Of a DNA stretch of 64,000 nt, positions 39,569 through 47,620 are shown piece by piece. How positions within the stretch are numbered: the stretch's first letter is position 1; the number at the start of each line of letters is the position of its first letter. Location of the stretch: the NCBI GenBank assembly GCA_016281295.1, contig JAEEII010000184.1:8228-72227 (forward strand). Reading direction: 5' to 3'. This stretch comes from Bacteroidales bacterium (GTDB lineage: Bacteria; Bacteroidota; Bacteroidia; Bacteroidales; F082). The notes beneath the pieces were generated by a model that saw nothing but the letters and a program-made list of their open reading frames with translations, searched no databases and was not told where the DNA came from. The position numbers were made by a program, and so were the translations under genes.

Positions 39569-40090
39569 ATGAAGGATCCTAAGGCACTCTTATCGCAGGT
39601 CAACACGTTTATCTTTGATTATGACGGAGTCATGACGGATGGCACCGTGTATATGGACAGCAACGGCGACCCGCTCCGCACCTCTAATGTGAAGGACGGT
39701 TATGCCCTCCAACTGGCCAGCAAGTTGGGCTACCATCTGGCGGTCATCTCCGGTGCGGTGGTCACCAACATCACCAAAAGGCTGAATATGTTAGGGGTGA
39801 GGGATGTCTTCATCGGCGTTCCCGACAAGGTGGTGAAGTTGAGAGAATATATGGAGGAGATGCAGTTGCGTCCCGAAGAGGTCGTGTTCATGGGCGACGA
39901 TATCCCCGATCTTCGGGTGATGGGTATGGTCGGAGTCCCGGCTTGTCCCGCTGACGCTGCCCTTGAAGTCATAGAGGTCAGTGCCTTCGTGAGCAAATGC
40001 CCTGGCGGACGTGGCTGTGTGCGTGATGTGATTGAACAGACTCTCAAGGCACAAGGCAAGTGGATGACCGCCGAGGCCTATTCATGGTAA
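39569..40090 (+). CDS. KdsC-type HAD phosphatase (KDO 8-phosphate phosphatase-like)
   Basis: A 173-residue HAD-superfamily phosphatase. Motif I is FIFDYDGVMTDGTVYMD (nucleophile and acid Asp), followed by the KdsC-type capless region, VISGAVVTNITKRL, and motif IV FMGDDIPDLRVMGMVG. It most resembles YrbI/KdsC, which removes phosphate from KDO-8-P during lipid A-core synthesis; the related phosphatases of nonulosonate synthesis cannot be excluded by eye. lpxB lies further down the same strand. Its start is 130 bp from the divergent rsfS. A TATTTTCG element at 39538-39545 may be its -7. Confidence 0.83.
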   Translation: MKDPKALLSQVNTFIFDYDGVMTDGTVYMDSNGDPLRTSNVKDGYALQLASKLGYHLAVISGAVVTNITKRLNMLGVRDVFIGVPDKVVKLREYMEEMQLRPEEVVFMGDDIPDLRVMGMVGVPACPADAALEVIEVSAFVSKCPGGRGCVRDVIEQTLKAQGKWMTAEAYSW

Positions 40091-40102
40091 CATTGCGAGG
40101 AT

Positions 40103-40684
40103 ATGATTTTAAAACATTTGGAACAATACTCGGTGGTGCTCGCCTCCAAATCCCCACGGCGACAGGAGTTGCTCAAGGGCATGGGCGTGCCATTCACCTG
40201 TCTCACCAAGGAGACGGAGGAGACGTATCCCCTCATGCCTTTTGAAAAAGTGCCAGCGTATCTCAGCCTTCAGAAGTCGCTGGCTTTCACCGATGACGAA
40301 CTCCCGGAGCATTACCTGTTGATCACTGCCGACACGGTGGTCATCGCGGGTGGTGAGATTCTCGGGAAACCCCGCGACCGTGACGACGCGCTGCGGATGA
40401 TGCACATCCTCTCTGGAGCCTCGCATCATGTGGTTACCGGGGTCACCGTCCGGTCTAAAGACAAGACACGGTCTTTCTCCGTGACCTCCAAAGTCACTTT
40501 CGCCCGCCTCGATCCCGAGGAGATGGCGTATTATATCGATAACTATAAGCCGTACGACAAGGCCGGTGCATACGGCATCCAGGAATGGATTGGCTATGTG
40601 GGCATCAGCGGACTCAACGGCTCGTTTTACAACGTTATGGGGCTGCCTACCCGACGGCTCTATCAGGTTTTGAAAACTTTTTGA
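40103..40684 (+). CDS. maf: Maf-family nucleoside triphosphate pyrophosphatase
   Basis: A 193-residue Maf protein, a house-cleaning pyrophosphatase acting on dTTP/UTP or modified nucleotides. Signature motifs are VVLASKSPRRQELLKGMG at the start, ITADTVVIAGGEILGKPRDRDDALRMM in the middle and KAGAYGIQEWIGYVGISGLNGSFYNVMGLP at the end. It lies 12 bp after the KdsC-like gene and 8 bp before surE. Confidence 0.93.
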   Translation: MILKHLEQYSVVLASKSPRRQELLKGMGVPFTCLTKETEETYPLMPFEKVPAYLSLQKSLAFTDDELPEHYLLITADTVVIAGGEILGKPRDRDDALRMMHILSGASHHVVTGVTVRSKDKTRSFSVTSKVTFARLDPEEMAYYIDNYKPYDKAGAYGIQEWIGYVGISGLNGSFYNVMGLPTRRLYQVLKTF

Positions 40685-40692
40685 ATTTTGTC

Positions 40693-41496
40693 ATGAGCAA
40701 TACAAGTCAACCGCTTATCCTGGTTACCAACGACGATGGCTGCAATGCCAAAGGGTTGAAAAAGTTGGTGTCGCTGATGCGGCCTTTAGGCGATGTGGTG
40801 GTCATCTCTACCGATAAACCTATGTCGGCCAAAGGCCATTCCATCACCACTACGCCTACTTTGACGGCCATCCTGGTGGACGCATGCCAAGGATACAAGG
40901 AATATGTCTGTAACGGCACGCCGGTCGATTGCGTGAAGGTGGGCTACCAATGGCTGCTTGACCGAAAACCCGATTTGGTGGTGTCGGGCATCAACCATGG
41001 CTCCAATGCCTCTACCAATGTCATTTATTCCGGCACAATGGGAGCCGCCATCGAGGCCTGTATGGACGGCATTAATGCCATCGGCTTCAGCCTCGACTGC
41101 TACGACCCCGATGCCGACTTCGACCATCTCGATGACTATATCGTTGCCATCACCCGTGATGTGCTGGAACATGGCCTCCCCGGTGGCGTGTGCCTTAACG
41201 TGAACTTCCCGCAAAGAGACGTGGTGCCTTTCAAGGGGGTGAGGGTGTGCCGACAAGCCAAAGCGAAATGGGTTGAGGCCTATAGTGAATGCACGGATGA
41301 AAGGGGAGGCACTTGCCTTAAACTGGGTGGAAAGTTCATCCTTGAAGACGAAGGTGACGACACCGACTGCTATGCCCTGCAACACCACTATGTGTCAGTG
41401 GTGCCAACCCATTTTGACCTTACCGCAAAACAATATATGGAGCCTTTACGGCGTTTTGAACACTTAAGAATTGAGAATCATGAGAATCAAGGATAA
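40693..41496 (+). CDS. surE: 5'/3'-nucleotidase SurE
   Basis: A 267-residue survival protein, a metal-dependent nucleotidase. The start at ATG 40693 (MSNTSQPLILVTNDDG) gives the canonical N-terminal ND DG metal motif; the frame extends upstream inside maf. Other signatures: KGHSITTT, CNGTPVDCVKVG and VSGINHGSNASTNVIYSGTMGAA. The final 17 bp overlap the next small gene. Confidence 0.95.
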   Translation: MSNTSQPLILVTNDDGCNAKGLKKLVSLMRPLGDVVVISTDKPMSAKGHSITTTPTLTAILVDACQGYKEYVCNGTPVDCVKVGYQWLLDRKPDLVVSGINHGSNASTNVIYSGTMGAAIEACMDGINAIGFSLDCYDPDADFDHLDDYIVAITRDVLEHGLPGGVCLNVNFPQRDVVPFKGVRVCRQAKAKWVEAYSECTDERGGTCLKLGGKFILEDEGDDTDCYALQHHYVSVVPTHFDLTAKQYMEPLRRFEHLRIENHENQG

Positions 41497-41725
41497 TTTC
41501 TGGCTCGGCCTTCTGATTGGCGCGGCGTTGTGCGCCTTGTGCTTCCTGCTGCTTTACTTCATCCCCTGGGGGGCTGCCTACACAAGAGCACCTTATCTGT
41601 TGTCGTTTATCCCGGGCATCGTCCTCTTCAGGATGTGCATGGTGAGATGGAACATGGAACGTTGCGGCAAAGGCATCCTCGTGGTGACCTTCGTGGGCAT
41701 GCTGCTGGTGTTCTTCCTTGTCTGA
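41480..41725 (+). CDS. Small membrane protein between surE and lpxB
   Basis: An 81-residue protein with two or three hydrophobic helices (WLGLLIGAALCALCFLLLYFI, a YLLSFIPGIVLF stretch and ILVVTFVGMLLVFFLV). The start is ATG 41480; a TTG at 41471 is also in frame. It overlaps surE by 17 bp and precedes lpxB by 14 bp. I do not recognise a family; position suggests an envelope role, which is inference. Confidence 0.7.
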   Translation: MRIKDNFWLGLLIGAALCALCFLLLYFIPWGAAYTRAPYLLSFIPGIVLFRMCMVRWNMERCGKGILVVTFVGMLLVFFLV

Positions 41726-41739
41726 AAAACGACCAAAAG

Positions 41740-42855
41740 ATGAAATACTATATCATTGCAGGCGAGGCTTCCGGCGATATGCACGCCGCGAATCTGATGG
41801 CTGCCATCAAGCGTAAGGACCCGAAAGCCGAGTTCAGAGCCTGGGGCGGCGACAGGATGAAGAGACAAGGGGCGACTTTGGTGAAACACTATCGCCATAC
41901 CGCCTTCATGGGCTTTCTCGAAGTCGCCTTCAACATCCATAAAGTGTTGGGTAACATCACCGAATGCAAAAAAGACCTCAAAGCATATCAACCCGATGTG
42001 GTGATCCTGGTGGACTATCCGGGCTTTAACCTCCGTATGGCCAAGTTCGCCCATCAGAACAAGATGAAGGTGTGTTACTACATCTCCCCACAGCTCTGGG
42101 CTTGGAAACGACACCGTGTTTACAAAATCAAACGCTATGTTGACAAGATGCTGGTCATCCTGCCTTTTGAGGAGTCTTTCTATCATGACTATGGCGTGAA
42201 CACGGTCTTTGTGGGACATCCGCTGCTCGACGAACTGGCCAAGCTGGAGACCACCCCGCGTTCATCCTTCGTGCACCGTAACAACCTGTCGGAGAAAAAA
42301 GAGATCATCGCCCTGCTCCCTGGAAGCCGTAAACAAGAGGTGGAACGAATGCTTGAGACCATGCTGAAGGTGATTCCCCATTTCCCAGAGTATCAATTTG
42401 TGATTGCTGGGGTTTCTTCTCTTGACAAGAACCTGTATATCAAGAGGATGGGTAATACAGACGTGCGATGGGTGGAGAACCAGACTTACGAGCTGCTTCA
42501 AAGTTCCAGCGCTGCACTCGTCACCTCGGGTACCGCTACCCTTGAAACAGCTTTGTTGGCGGTACCCGAAGTGGTTTGCTACAAGGCTAGTCAGTTGTCC
42601 TATCTCATCGCCAAAAGCCTTATCAAAGTGCGCTTCATCAGCCTCGTCAACTTAGTGATGGATAAGGAAGTTGTCAAAGAGCTGATACAGAATGACTGCA
42701 ACGAGGAAAACCTTACCCGTGAGTTAGGCCTTCTGCTGAAAGATCCCAAGAGACAACGCAAGATGCTGGAGGATCTCGACATCTTAAAAGACCGTTTGGG
42801 TAACGTGGGGGCCTCCGAGAAAGCAGCTGATGCGGTGTTGTCAATGATAAAGTAA
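41740..42855 (+). CDS. lpxB: Lipid-A-disaccharide synthase
   Basis: GT19 glycosyltransferase joining UDP-2,3-diacylglucosamine and lipid X in lipid A synthesis. The 371 residues start at ATG 41740 (MKYYIIAGEASGDMHAANLM). Motifs visible: WGGDRMKRQGATLV, VILVDYPGFNLRMAKFA, YYISPQLWAWK, the GSRKQEVERML segment and the donor-site SGTATLETALLAVPEVVCYK. The frame is open upstream into the small gene but without homology. It ends about 70 bp before comEC. Confidence 0.96.
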   Translation: MKYYIIAGEASGDMHAANLMAAIKRKDPKAEFRAWGGDRMKRQGATLVKHYRHTAFMGFLEVAFNIHKVLGNITECKKDLKAYQPDVVILVDYPGFNLRMAKFAHQNKMKVCYYISPQLWAWKRHRVYKIKRYVDKMLVILPFEESFYHDYGVNTVFVGHPLLDELAKLETTPRSSFVHRNNLSEKKEIIALLPGSRKQEVERMLETMLKVIPHFPEYQFVIAGVSSLDKNLYIKRMGNTDVRWVENQTYELLQSSSAALVTSGTATLETALLAVPEVVCYKASQLSYLIAKSLIKVRFISLVNLVMDKEVVKELIQNDCNEENLTRELGLLLKDPKRQRKMLEDLDILKDRLGNVGASEKAADAVLSMIK

Positions 42856-42925
42856 AATTATTATCAATAATTTTGTTTTTGTATTATTTATTTTTATAAC
42901 TTGCGCCAGTTTATGATTCTATGAA

Positions 42926-45064
42926 ATGAACTGGAATAAGTATCCTTTTTTTCGGCTTCTTGCCGCTTTGACTTTGGGGATTCTCATTTCCCGATGGCTT
43001 GCAGTAGGGCGTTCACGTATTGTCCTCGTCTTTGGGATTTTGGTGGCGTTGTTGCTGTTGACAATGGTTTTGCATCGATGGATGAGGAACTATCGTTATC
43101 GTTGGGTGATGGGTGTGACGTTGTTTATTGCATTTGTGATGGTGGGCGTGTTGAGGGGAATGCAGTGTGATCCAACGATGTGTCGGAACTATTTTAATAA
43201 GGTGTTGGGTGAGTCACCGCAGGGTTGTTATTTGGCGCGTGTGGTGGAGCCTCCTGTCGAGAAAGAGAAGACCGTAAAGGTACTGTTGGAGTTGAGGGGA
43301 TTCCGCTCCGACACGGCCACGGTGCAGGTGTCGGGTCGTCTGTTGGCCTATCTTCAGAAGACCGATGCGGCTCTGCGACTGGGTTATGGTGATGTGTTGG
43401 GCTTCGCGGCTGCTGTGGAGGAGGTGCCTGGCCCGAAGAATCCCGAGGAGTTCGACTATCGTTCTTACCTGGAGCGGTTGGGTGTGACGGGCCGAGTGTA
43501 TCTCAAGGACGGTACTTGGTGGGCACTTGGCCTTAATGAAGGCAATCCCTTGCTTAGCTTTGTGGGTCGTTTCCGTGTTCGATTGCTCGATGCCTTACGT
43601 CGCAATGGAGTGACGGAGGAGGAGTTTGGTGTTGCCGCGGCCATCTTGCTGGGTTATGACGAGAGCCTTCCCCCTCAGCTGCGTCAACGTTATGTGGCAG
43701 CAGGTGCCATGCATATCTTGTGCGTCTCGGGGATGCATGTGGGTTTGTTGTATCTCATCGCCTCGTATGTGTTGGGATTCATCGGTCGTGGCAAACGCGC
43801 GGCACGGTTGAAGAAGTGGATCCTGCTGTTTTTGATAGGGTTCTATGCGCTCCTCACCGGCTTGTCGCCATCCATCTTACGTTCCGCCTTGATGATCTCC
43901 ATGATGATTGTTGGCGAGCTGCTGCATCGGAAAGGGGTGACCTTGAACTCTGTTGCGGCTTCGGCTTTCCTCATCCTTCTGGTGAACCCCAACGACCTTT
44001 TCGGCATCGGCTTCCAGCTCTCCTACGCCGCGGTGGTGGGGATTGTCGTTTTGCAACGTCCCATCTATCTGCTGTTTTATGTGAAGAGTCGGTTGTTGGA
44101 CAAGGTCTGGGAGATCACCTCGGTGGCACTCTCCGCTCAGTTGGCCACCCTGCCTTTTACCGTCTTTTACTTTCATCAATTCACGCCGTATTTCTGGCTT
44201 AGCAACCTCTTCATGACACCTTTGTCTTTTCTGGTCATTCTTACGGGCATGGTGCTGTTGTTGGTGGCATGGGTGCCTGGGTTAGGCATGGTGATGGGCC
44301 GTCTGGTCTGGGCGAGTCTTCGTGTGATGAATCTGTCAGTGTCGTGGATCGAAGGACTGCCTGGCTCTTTGGTAAAAGGGCTTTTTATGAACCGGTTGGA
44401 GTTTGCACTGAGTCTATTGATGTTGCTGCTGTTCTTTCTGTTGGTCACGTTCAGGCGGAAGCGTATGATGTTGGAGTTGCTGACGGTAGCGGTGGTCTTC
44501 ACCGTTGCGCTGGCTGCATGCAGCCAGCGCAACGCACAACAACGCCGGATGGTATTTTATTCGCTGAAGAACCATACCGCCATCGACTTGATTCAAGGCA
44601 CCTCGCATCTGCTGCTCTGCGATGAAGCCTTGCTTCGAGACCCCTCAACCATCGACTACAGCCTCAAAGGGGCTTGGGCTAGTATGCAGCTTGACATGAA
44701 TCCCCCTTGCTATACCCTCGATGAGGACGTGGACACCTGGATTGGCGTGAAACGACGGCACCTGCTTTCTTTCCAAGGGTCCTTATTCGCCTTTTGGAAT
44801 CCTGACCTGCCAGCCTCCACCCACAATTCCCCTGTGGAAGTGGATATGCTGATGGTGCTGGGAAGACAAAAACCAGCGTTGCGCAAGGCGCTCTCATGGT
44901 ACCGGCCAGCCTTGTTGCTTATCGATGGTTCGGTGCCTTCTTCTCTTGCCCAACAGTGGAAAGCGCAAGCCGAATCCATGCAGATTAAGTGCTATTGTCT
45001 CGCGGAAGGGTGTTGTATTTGGGAGGGATTTGACTCTTTTGGGTTGTATGGAAACTGTTTTTGA
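42926..45064 (+). CDS. ComEC/Rec2-type DNA uptake channel protein
   Basis: A 712-residue polytopic membrane protein. The N-terminal helices and a soluble DUF4131 domain (about residues 60-200) are followed by the competence domain (EEFGVAAAILLGYDESLPP ... LCVSGMHVGLLYLIASYVLG ... LTGLSPSILRSALMISM ... IGFQLSYAAVVGIV). After residue 510 there is a soluble C-terminal part without the HxHxDH metallo-beta-lactamase motif seen in Gram-positive ComEC, as is common in Bacteroidota. Its predicted role is transport of single-stranded DNA across the inner membrane. No other competence genes are in the window. Confidence 0.88.
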   Translation: MNWNKYPFFRLLAALTLGILISRWLAVGRSRIVLVFGILVALLLLTMVLHRWMRNYRYRWVMGVTLFIAFVMVGVLRGMQCDPTMCRNYFNKVLGESPQGCYLARVVEPPVEKEKTVKVLLELRGFRSDTATVQVSGRLLAYLQKTDAALRLGYGDVLGFAAAVEEVPGPKNPEEFDYRSYLERLGVTGRVYLKDGTWWALGLNEGNPLLSFVGRFRVRLLDALRRNGVTEEEFGVAAAILLGYDESLPPQLRQRYVAAGAMHILCVSGMHVGLLYLIASYVLGFIGRGKRAARLKKWILLFLIGFYALLTGLSPSILRSALMISMMIVGELLHRKGVTLNSVAASAFLILLVNPNDLFGIGFQLSYAAVVGIVVLQRPIYLLFYVKSRLLDKVWEITSVALSAQLATLPFTVFYFHQFTPYFWLSNLFMTPLSFLVILTGMVLLLVAWVPGLGMVMGRLVWASLRVMNLSVSWIEGLPGSLVKGLFMNRLEFALSLLMLLLFFLLVTFRRKRMMLELLTVAVVFTVALAACSQRNAQQRRMVFYSLKNHTAIDLIQGTSHLLLCDEALLRDPSTIDYSLKGAWASMQLDMNPPCYTLDEDVDTWIGVKRRHLLSFQGSLFAFWNPDLPASTHNSPVEVDMLMVLGRQKPALRKALSWYRPALLLIDGSVPSSLAQQWKAQAESMQIKCYCLAEGCCIWEGFDSFGLYGNCF

Positions 45065-45149
45065 TGTTTTTTGTAAAAAAAAAGAGTAAATTTAAAATAC
45101 TGTAAATCAATAAAATAAAAAATTTTTGAAAAAAAAGTAAAAAAAATGC

Positions 45150-45179
45150 TTGCGCATTTCAAAAAACGTTGTACTTTTG
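45150..45179 (+). promoter_or_regulatory. tRNA-Asp promoter
   Basis: TTG at 45150-45152, a 19-bp gap and TACTTTTG at 45172-45179: a near-perfect Bacteroidota promoter about 38 bp before the tRNA, following an A/T-rich stretch. Confidence 0.8.
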
Positions 45180-45216
45180 CATCCGCAAAGCAAACAATAA
45201 TGTTCTTTTTCAGGCT

Positions 45217-45291
45217 GGTCCGGTAGTTCAGTTTGGTTAGAATGCCTGCCTGTCACGCAGGAGGTCGCGAGTTCGAGCCTCGTCCGGACCG
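45217..45291 (+). tRNA. tRNA-Asp (GTC)
   Basis: A complete cloverleaf. Acceptor arm GGTCCGG/CCGGACC (45217-45223 and 45284-45290), anticodon stem CCTGC/GCAGG with loop CTGTCAC (anticodon GTC), T-arm with GTTCGAG, and discriminator G at 45291. CCA is not encoded. Confidence 0.96.
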
Positions 45292-45297
45292 CTCAAT

Positions 45298-45335
45298 AGA
45301 GAGCAATCCACAGAAGGGTTGCTCTCTTTTTTTTA
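45298..45335 (+). terminator. Terminator after tRNA-Asp
   Basis: A 12-bp stem AGAGAGCAATCC / GGGTTGCTCTCT (45298-45309, 45316-45327, one G-U pair) over a six-base loop, followed by eight or more T. A strong intrinsic terminator isolating the tRNA from prfC. Confidence 0.9.
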
Positions 45336-45374
45336 AGTTTGTTTTTTCAAGCTTGTGACATTTTATTTGAGCGT

Positions 45375-46949
45375 ATGACATTCATTGAAGAAATCAACAG
45401 GCGCAGGACTTTCGCCATCGTTAGCCACCCCGACGCGGGTAAAACCACCTTGACTGAGAAACTGTTGCTTTACGGCGGTGCCATCCAGGTGGCCGGTGCC
45501 GTGAAGTCGAACAAGATCCGTAAGACAGCAACATCTGACTGGATGGAGATTGAAAGACAGAGAGGCATCTCCGTCGCCACGTCCGTCATGGGATTCGACT
45601 ATAAGGGAATCAAGATCAACATCCTCGACACCCCAGGCCATAAGGATTTCGCTGAAGATACCTTCCGTACCCTGACCGCCGTCGATAGCGTCATTGTTGT
45701 CATTGACGCAGCCAAAGGTGTGGAGTCACAGACCGAGAAACTGGTGGAGGTGTGCCGGATGCGTAATACTCCCATTATCGTTTTCATTAATAAAATGGAC
45801 CGTCCTGGCAAAGATGCCTTCGAGCTGCTCGACGAGATCGAACAGAAACTTGGGCTACGCCTCACTCCGCTCAGCTGGCCCATCAACAATGGCCCTAAGT
45901 TCAAAGGGGTATATAGCATCTACGACAAGAGCCTCTATCTCTTCAACTCCGACAAACAGCATATCACCGAGGGTATTGCCTTCGACGACCTCAACAACCC
46001 GGAGTTGGACAAGATGATTGGGGATGATGCCGAGACCTTGCGCAATGAGACGGACCTCGTGCAAGGGGTTTATGACCCGTTCTCGCGTGATGCCTATCTG
46101 AAAGGGGAGGTGTGTCCTGTTTTCTTCGGTTCCGCCTTGAACAACTTTGGTGTCAAAGAGCTGTTGGATTGCTTTATCGAGATTGCTCCCACGCCCATCG
46201 GTCGCGACACCGAGGAACGCCGTATCGAGCCTTCCGAAGAGAAATTCACGGGCTTCGTTTTCAAGATCCACGCCAACATGGACCCCAACCACCGTGACCG
46301 CATCGCATTTGTGAGGGTGGTATCGGGTCGCTTCGAGCGCAACAAGAACTACTTCCATGTGCGTCAGCGTCGTGAGCTGAAGTTCTCCAACCCCACCGCC
46401 TTCATGGCTCAGAAGAAATCCGTCCTCGATGAGGCTTATCCAGGCGACATCGTGGGACTCTACGACGCAGGCAATTTCAAGATTGGTGACACCCTCACCG
46501 AAGGAGAGATCCTGAACTACAAGGGCATCCCGAGTTTCTCGCCCGAGCAGTTCCGTTATGTAGAGAACGCCGACCCGATGAAGTCGAAACAGTTAGCCAA
46601 GGGCTTGGAACAGCTCACCGACGAGGGCGTGGCTCAGCTCTTCACTGGCAAGATGACCGGACGTAAGATCATCGGCACCGTGGGCGAGTTGCAGTTTGAG
46701 GTGATTCAGTACCGTCTGTTACATGAGTATAATGCCTCTTGCCGCTATGAGCCCATCTCGCTCTACAAGACCGCCTGGATCACCAGCACGAATGAGGCGC
46801 AACTGAACGACTTCAAGACGAGGAAGGCCATGAACTTGGCAGAAGACAAAGAGGGAAGGGATGTGTTTTTGGCCGAGTCGCCCTACGCTTTGCAGATCGC
46901 TCAAGAAAAATATCCCGACATTGAATTTCATTTCACTTCAGAGTTTTGA
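45375..46949 (+). CDS. prfC: Peptide chain release factor 3
   Basis: Translational GTPase that removes RF1/RF2 from the ribosome after termination. 524 residues, started at ATG 45375 ([22 protein letters not shown]). G motifs: [38 protein letters not shown] and FINKMDRP. The RF3-specific [18 protein letters not shown] insertion and the C-terminal domain ([13 protein letters not shown]) separate it from EF-G. The frame is open 12 codons upstream without homology. mscL follows at 69 bp with its own promoter. Confidence 0.95.
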   Translation: MTFIEEINRRRTFAIVSHPDAGKTTLTEKLLLYGGAIQVAGAVKSNKIRKTATSDWMEIERQRGISVATSVMGFDYKGIKINILDTPGHKDFAEDTFRTLTAVDSVIVVIDAAKGVESQTEKLVEVCRMRNTPIIVFINKMDRPGKDAFELLDEIEQKLGLRLTPLSWPINNGPKFKGVYSIYDKSLYLFNSDKQHITEGIAFDDLNNPELDKMIGDDAETLRNETDLVQGVYDPFSRDAYLKGEVCPVFFGSALNNFGVKELLDCFIEIAPTPIGRDTEERRIEPSEEKFTGFVFKIHANMDPNHRDRIAFVRVVSGRFERNKNYFHVRQRRELKFSNPTAFMAQKKSVLDEAYPGDIVGLYDAGNFKIGDTLTEGEILNYKGIPSFSPEQFRYVENADPMKSKQLAKGLEQLTDEGVAQLFTGKMTGRKIIGTVGELQFEVIQYRLLHEYNASCRYEPISLYKTAWITSTNEAQLNDFKTRKAMNLAEDKEGRDVFLAESPYALQIAQEKYPDIEFHFTSEF

Positions 46950-46974
46950 TTATTGGAATCTTTTTCTAATTTTG
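46945..46974 (+). promoter_or_regulatory. mscL promoter
   Basis: TTTG at 46945-46948 and TAATTTTG at 46967-46974, separated by 18 bp, overlap the end of prfC and lie 44 bp before the mscL start. Confidence 0.6.
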
Positions 46975-47018
46975 CATGGAAATTTCATCCAAAACGTAAA
47001 ACTTAAATTATTCTGATT

Positions 47019-47432
47019 ATGGGACTTTTAAAGGAATTCAAAGAATTTGCCGTTAGAGGCAATGTCATGGACATGGCTATTGGTGTCGTCATCGGCGGTG
47101 CCTTTGGCAAGATTGTCACCTCATTGGTGTCGGACATCATCATGCCGTTGATTAGCGCTGCCACTGGTGGGCTTAAGTTCACCGACTGGAAGTGGGTGAT
47201 CCGTGAGGCTGTGATGAACGGCGAGGAGGTTGTCAAGCCTGAGTTGGCGATGACCTGGGGTAACTTCATCCAGGTGATCTTCGACTTCATCATCATCGCC
47301 TTCTGCATCTTCATGGTGGTGAAAGGCATGAACAAGATGAAGAAGAAAGAGGAACCCGCTCCGGCAGCTCCCGCTGAACCTTCGGAGGATATCAAGCTCT
47401 TGACTGAGATCAGAGACCTTCTGAAGAAGTAA
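47019..47432 (+). CDS. mscL: Large-conductance mechanosensitive channel
   Basis: A 137-residue channel that opens under membrane tension to release solutes in osmotic downshock. The N-terminal amphipathic helix (GLLKEFKEFAVRGN) leads into TM1 with the family motif NVMDMAIGVVIGGAFGKIV. TM2 is FIQVIFDFIIIAFCIFMVVKGMNK. The C-terminal bundle (SEDIKLLTEIRDLLKK) is intact. A terminator follows at 47460. Confidence 0.96.
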   Translation: MGLLKEFKEFAVRGNVMDMAIGVVIGGAFGKIVTSLVSDIIMPLISAATGGLKFTDWKWVIREAVMNGEEVVKPELAMTWGNFIQVIFDFIIIAFCIFMVVKGMNKMKKKEEPAPAAPAEPSEDIKLLTEIRDLLKK

Positions 47433-47459
47433 GAAGACAGAAGTGAGAAGTAAGAATGT

Positions 47460-47490
47460 AGAGACGCAATTTTTTTGCGTCTCTTTTTTT
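47460..47490 (+). terminator. Terminator after mscL (GAGACGC hairpin family)
   Basis: AGAGACGCAA (47460-47469) pairs with TTGCGTCTCT (47475-47484), followed by TTTTTT. It is preceded by the purine-rich AAGACAGAAGTGAGAAG stretch. The core is shared with the hairpin inside prmC. Confidence 0.85.
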
Positions 47491-47516
47491 ACTGCAAAAA
47501 CTCCTTAGCCAAGGCA
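47489..47516 (-). pseudogene. Scar of a DUF4143 ATPase C-terminus
   Basis: On the minus strand these bases read ALAKEFLQ followed by a stop. Twenty-one bases (47495-47515) are identical to 62326-62346, which encode the ALAKEFL end of the broken ATPase at 62 kb. Upstream homology is gone, so this is probably the last remnant of a deleted relative. Confidence 0.55.
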
Positions 47517-47537
47517 AAAATGTAATTTAAGGTGATT

Positions 47538-47594
47538 ATTCGTTTGAAAAAGTGTATTGATTGTAAAATATTCGTTTGAAAAAGTGTAAATTTG
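47538..47594 (+). promoter_or_regulatory. Paired direct repeats and promoter of the DUF4143 ATPase
   Basis: ATTCGTTTGAAAAAGTGTA occurs at 47538-47556 and again, identically, at 47570-47588, a 32-bp period (three helical turns). The second copy runs into TAAATTTG (47587-47594), a good -7 element. The arrangement looks like a two-site operator overlapping the promoter. Related pairs lie in front of the ATPase remnants at 49 kb. Confidence 0.65.
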
Positions 47595-47620
47595 CGCTTT
47601 GAATCAACAACAAATGTCTT

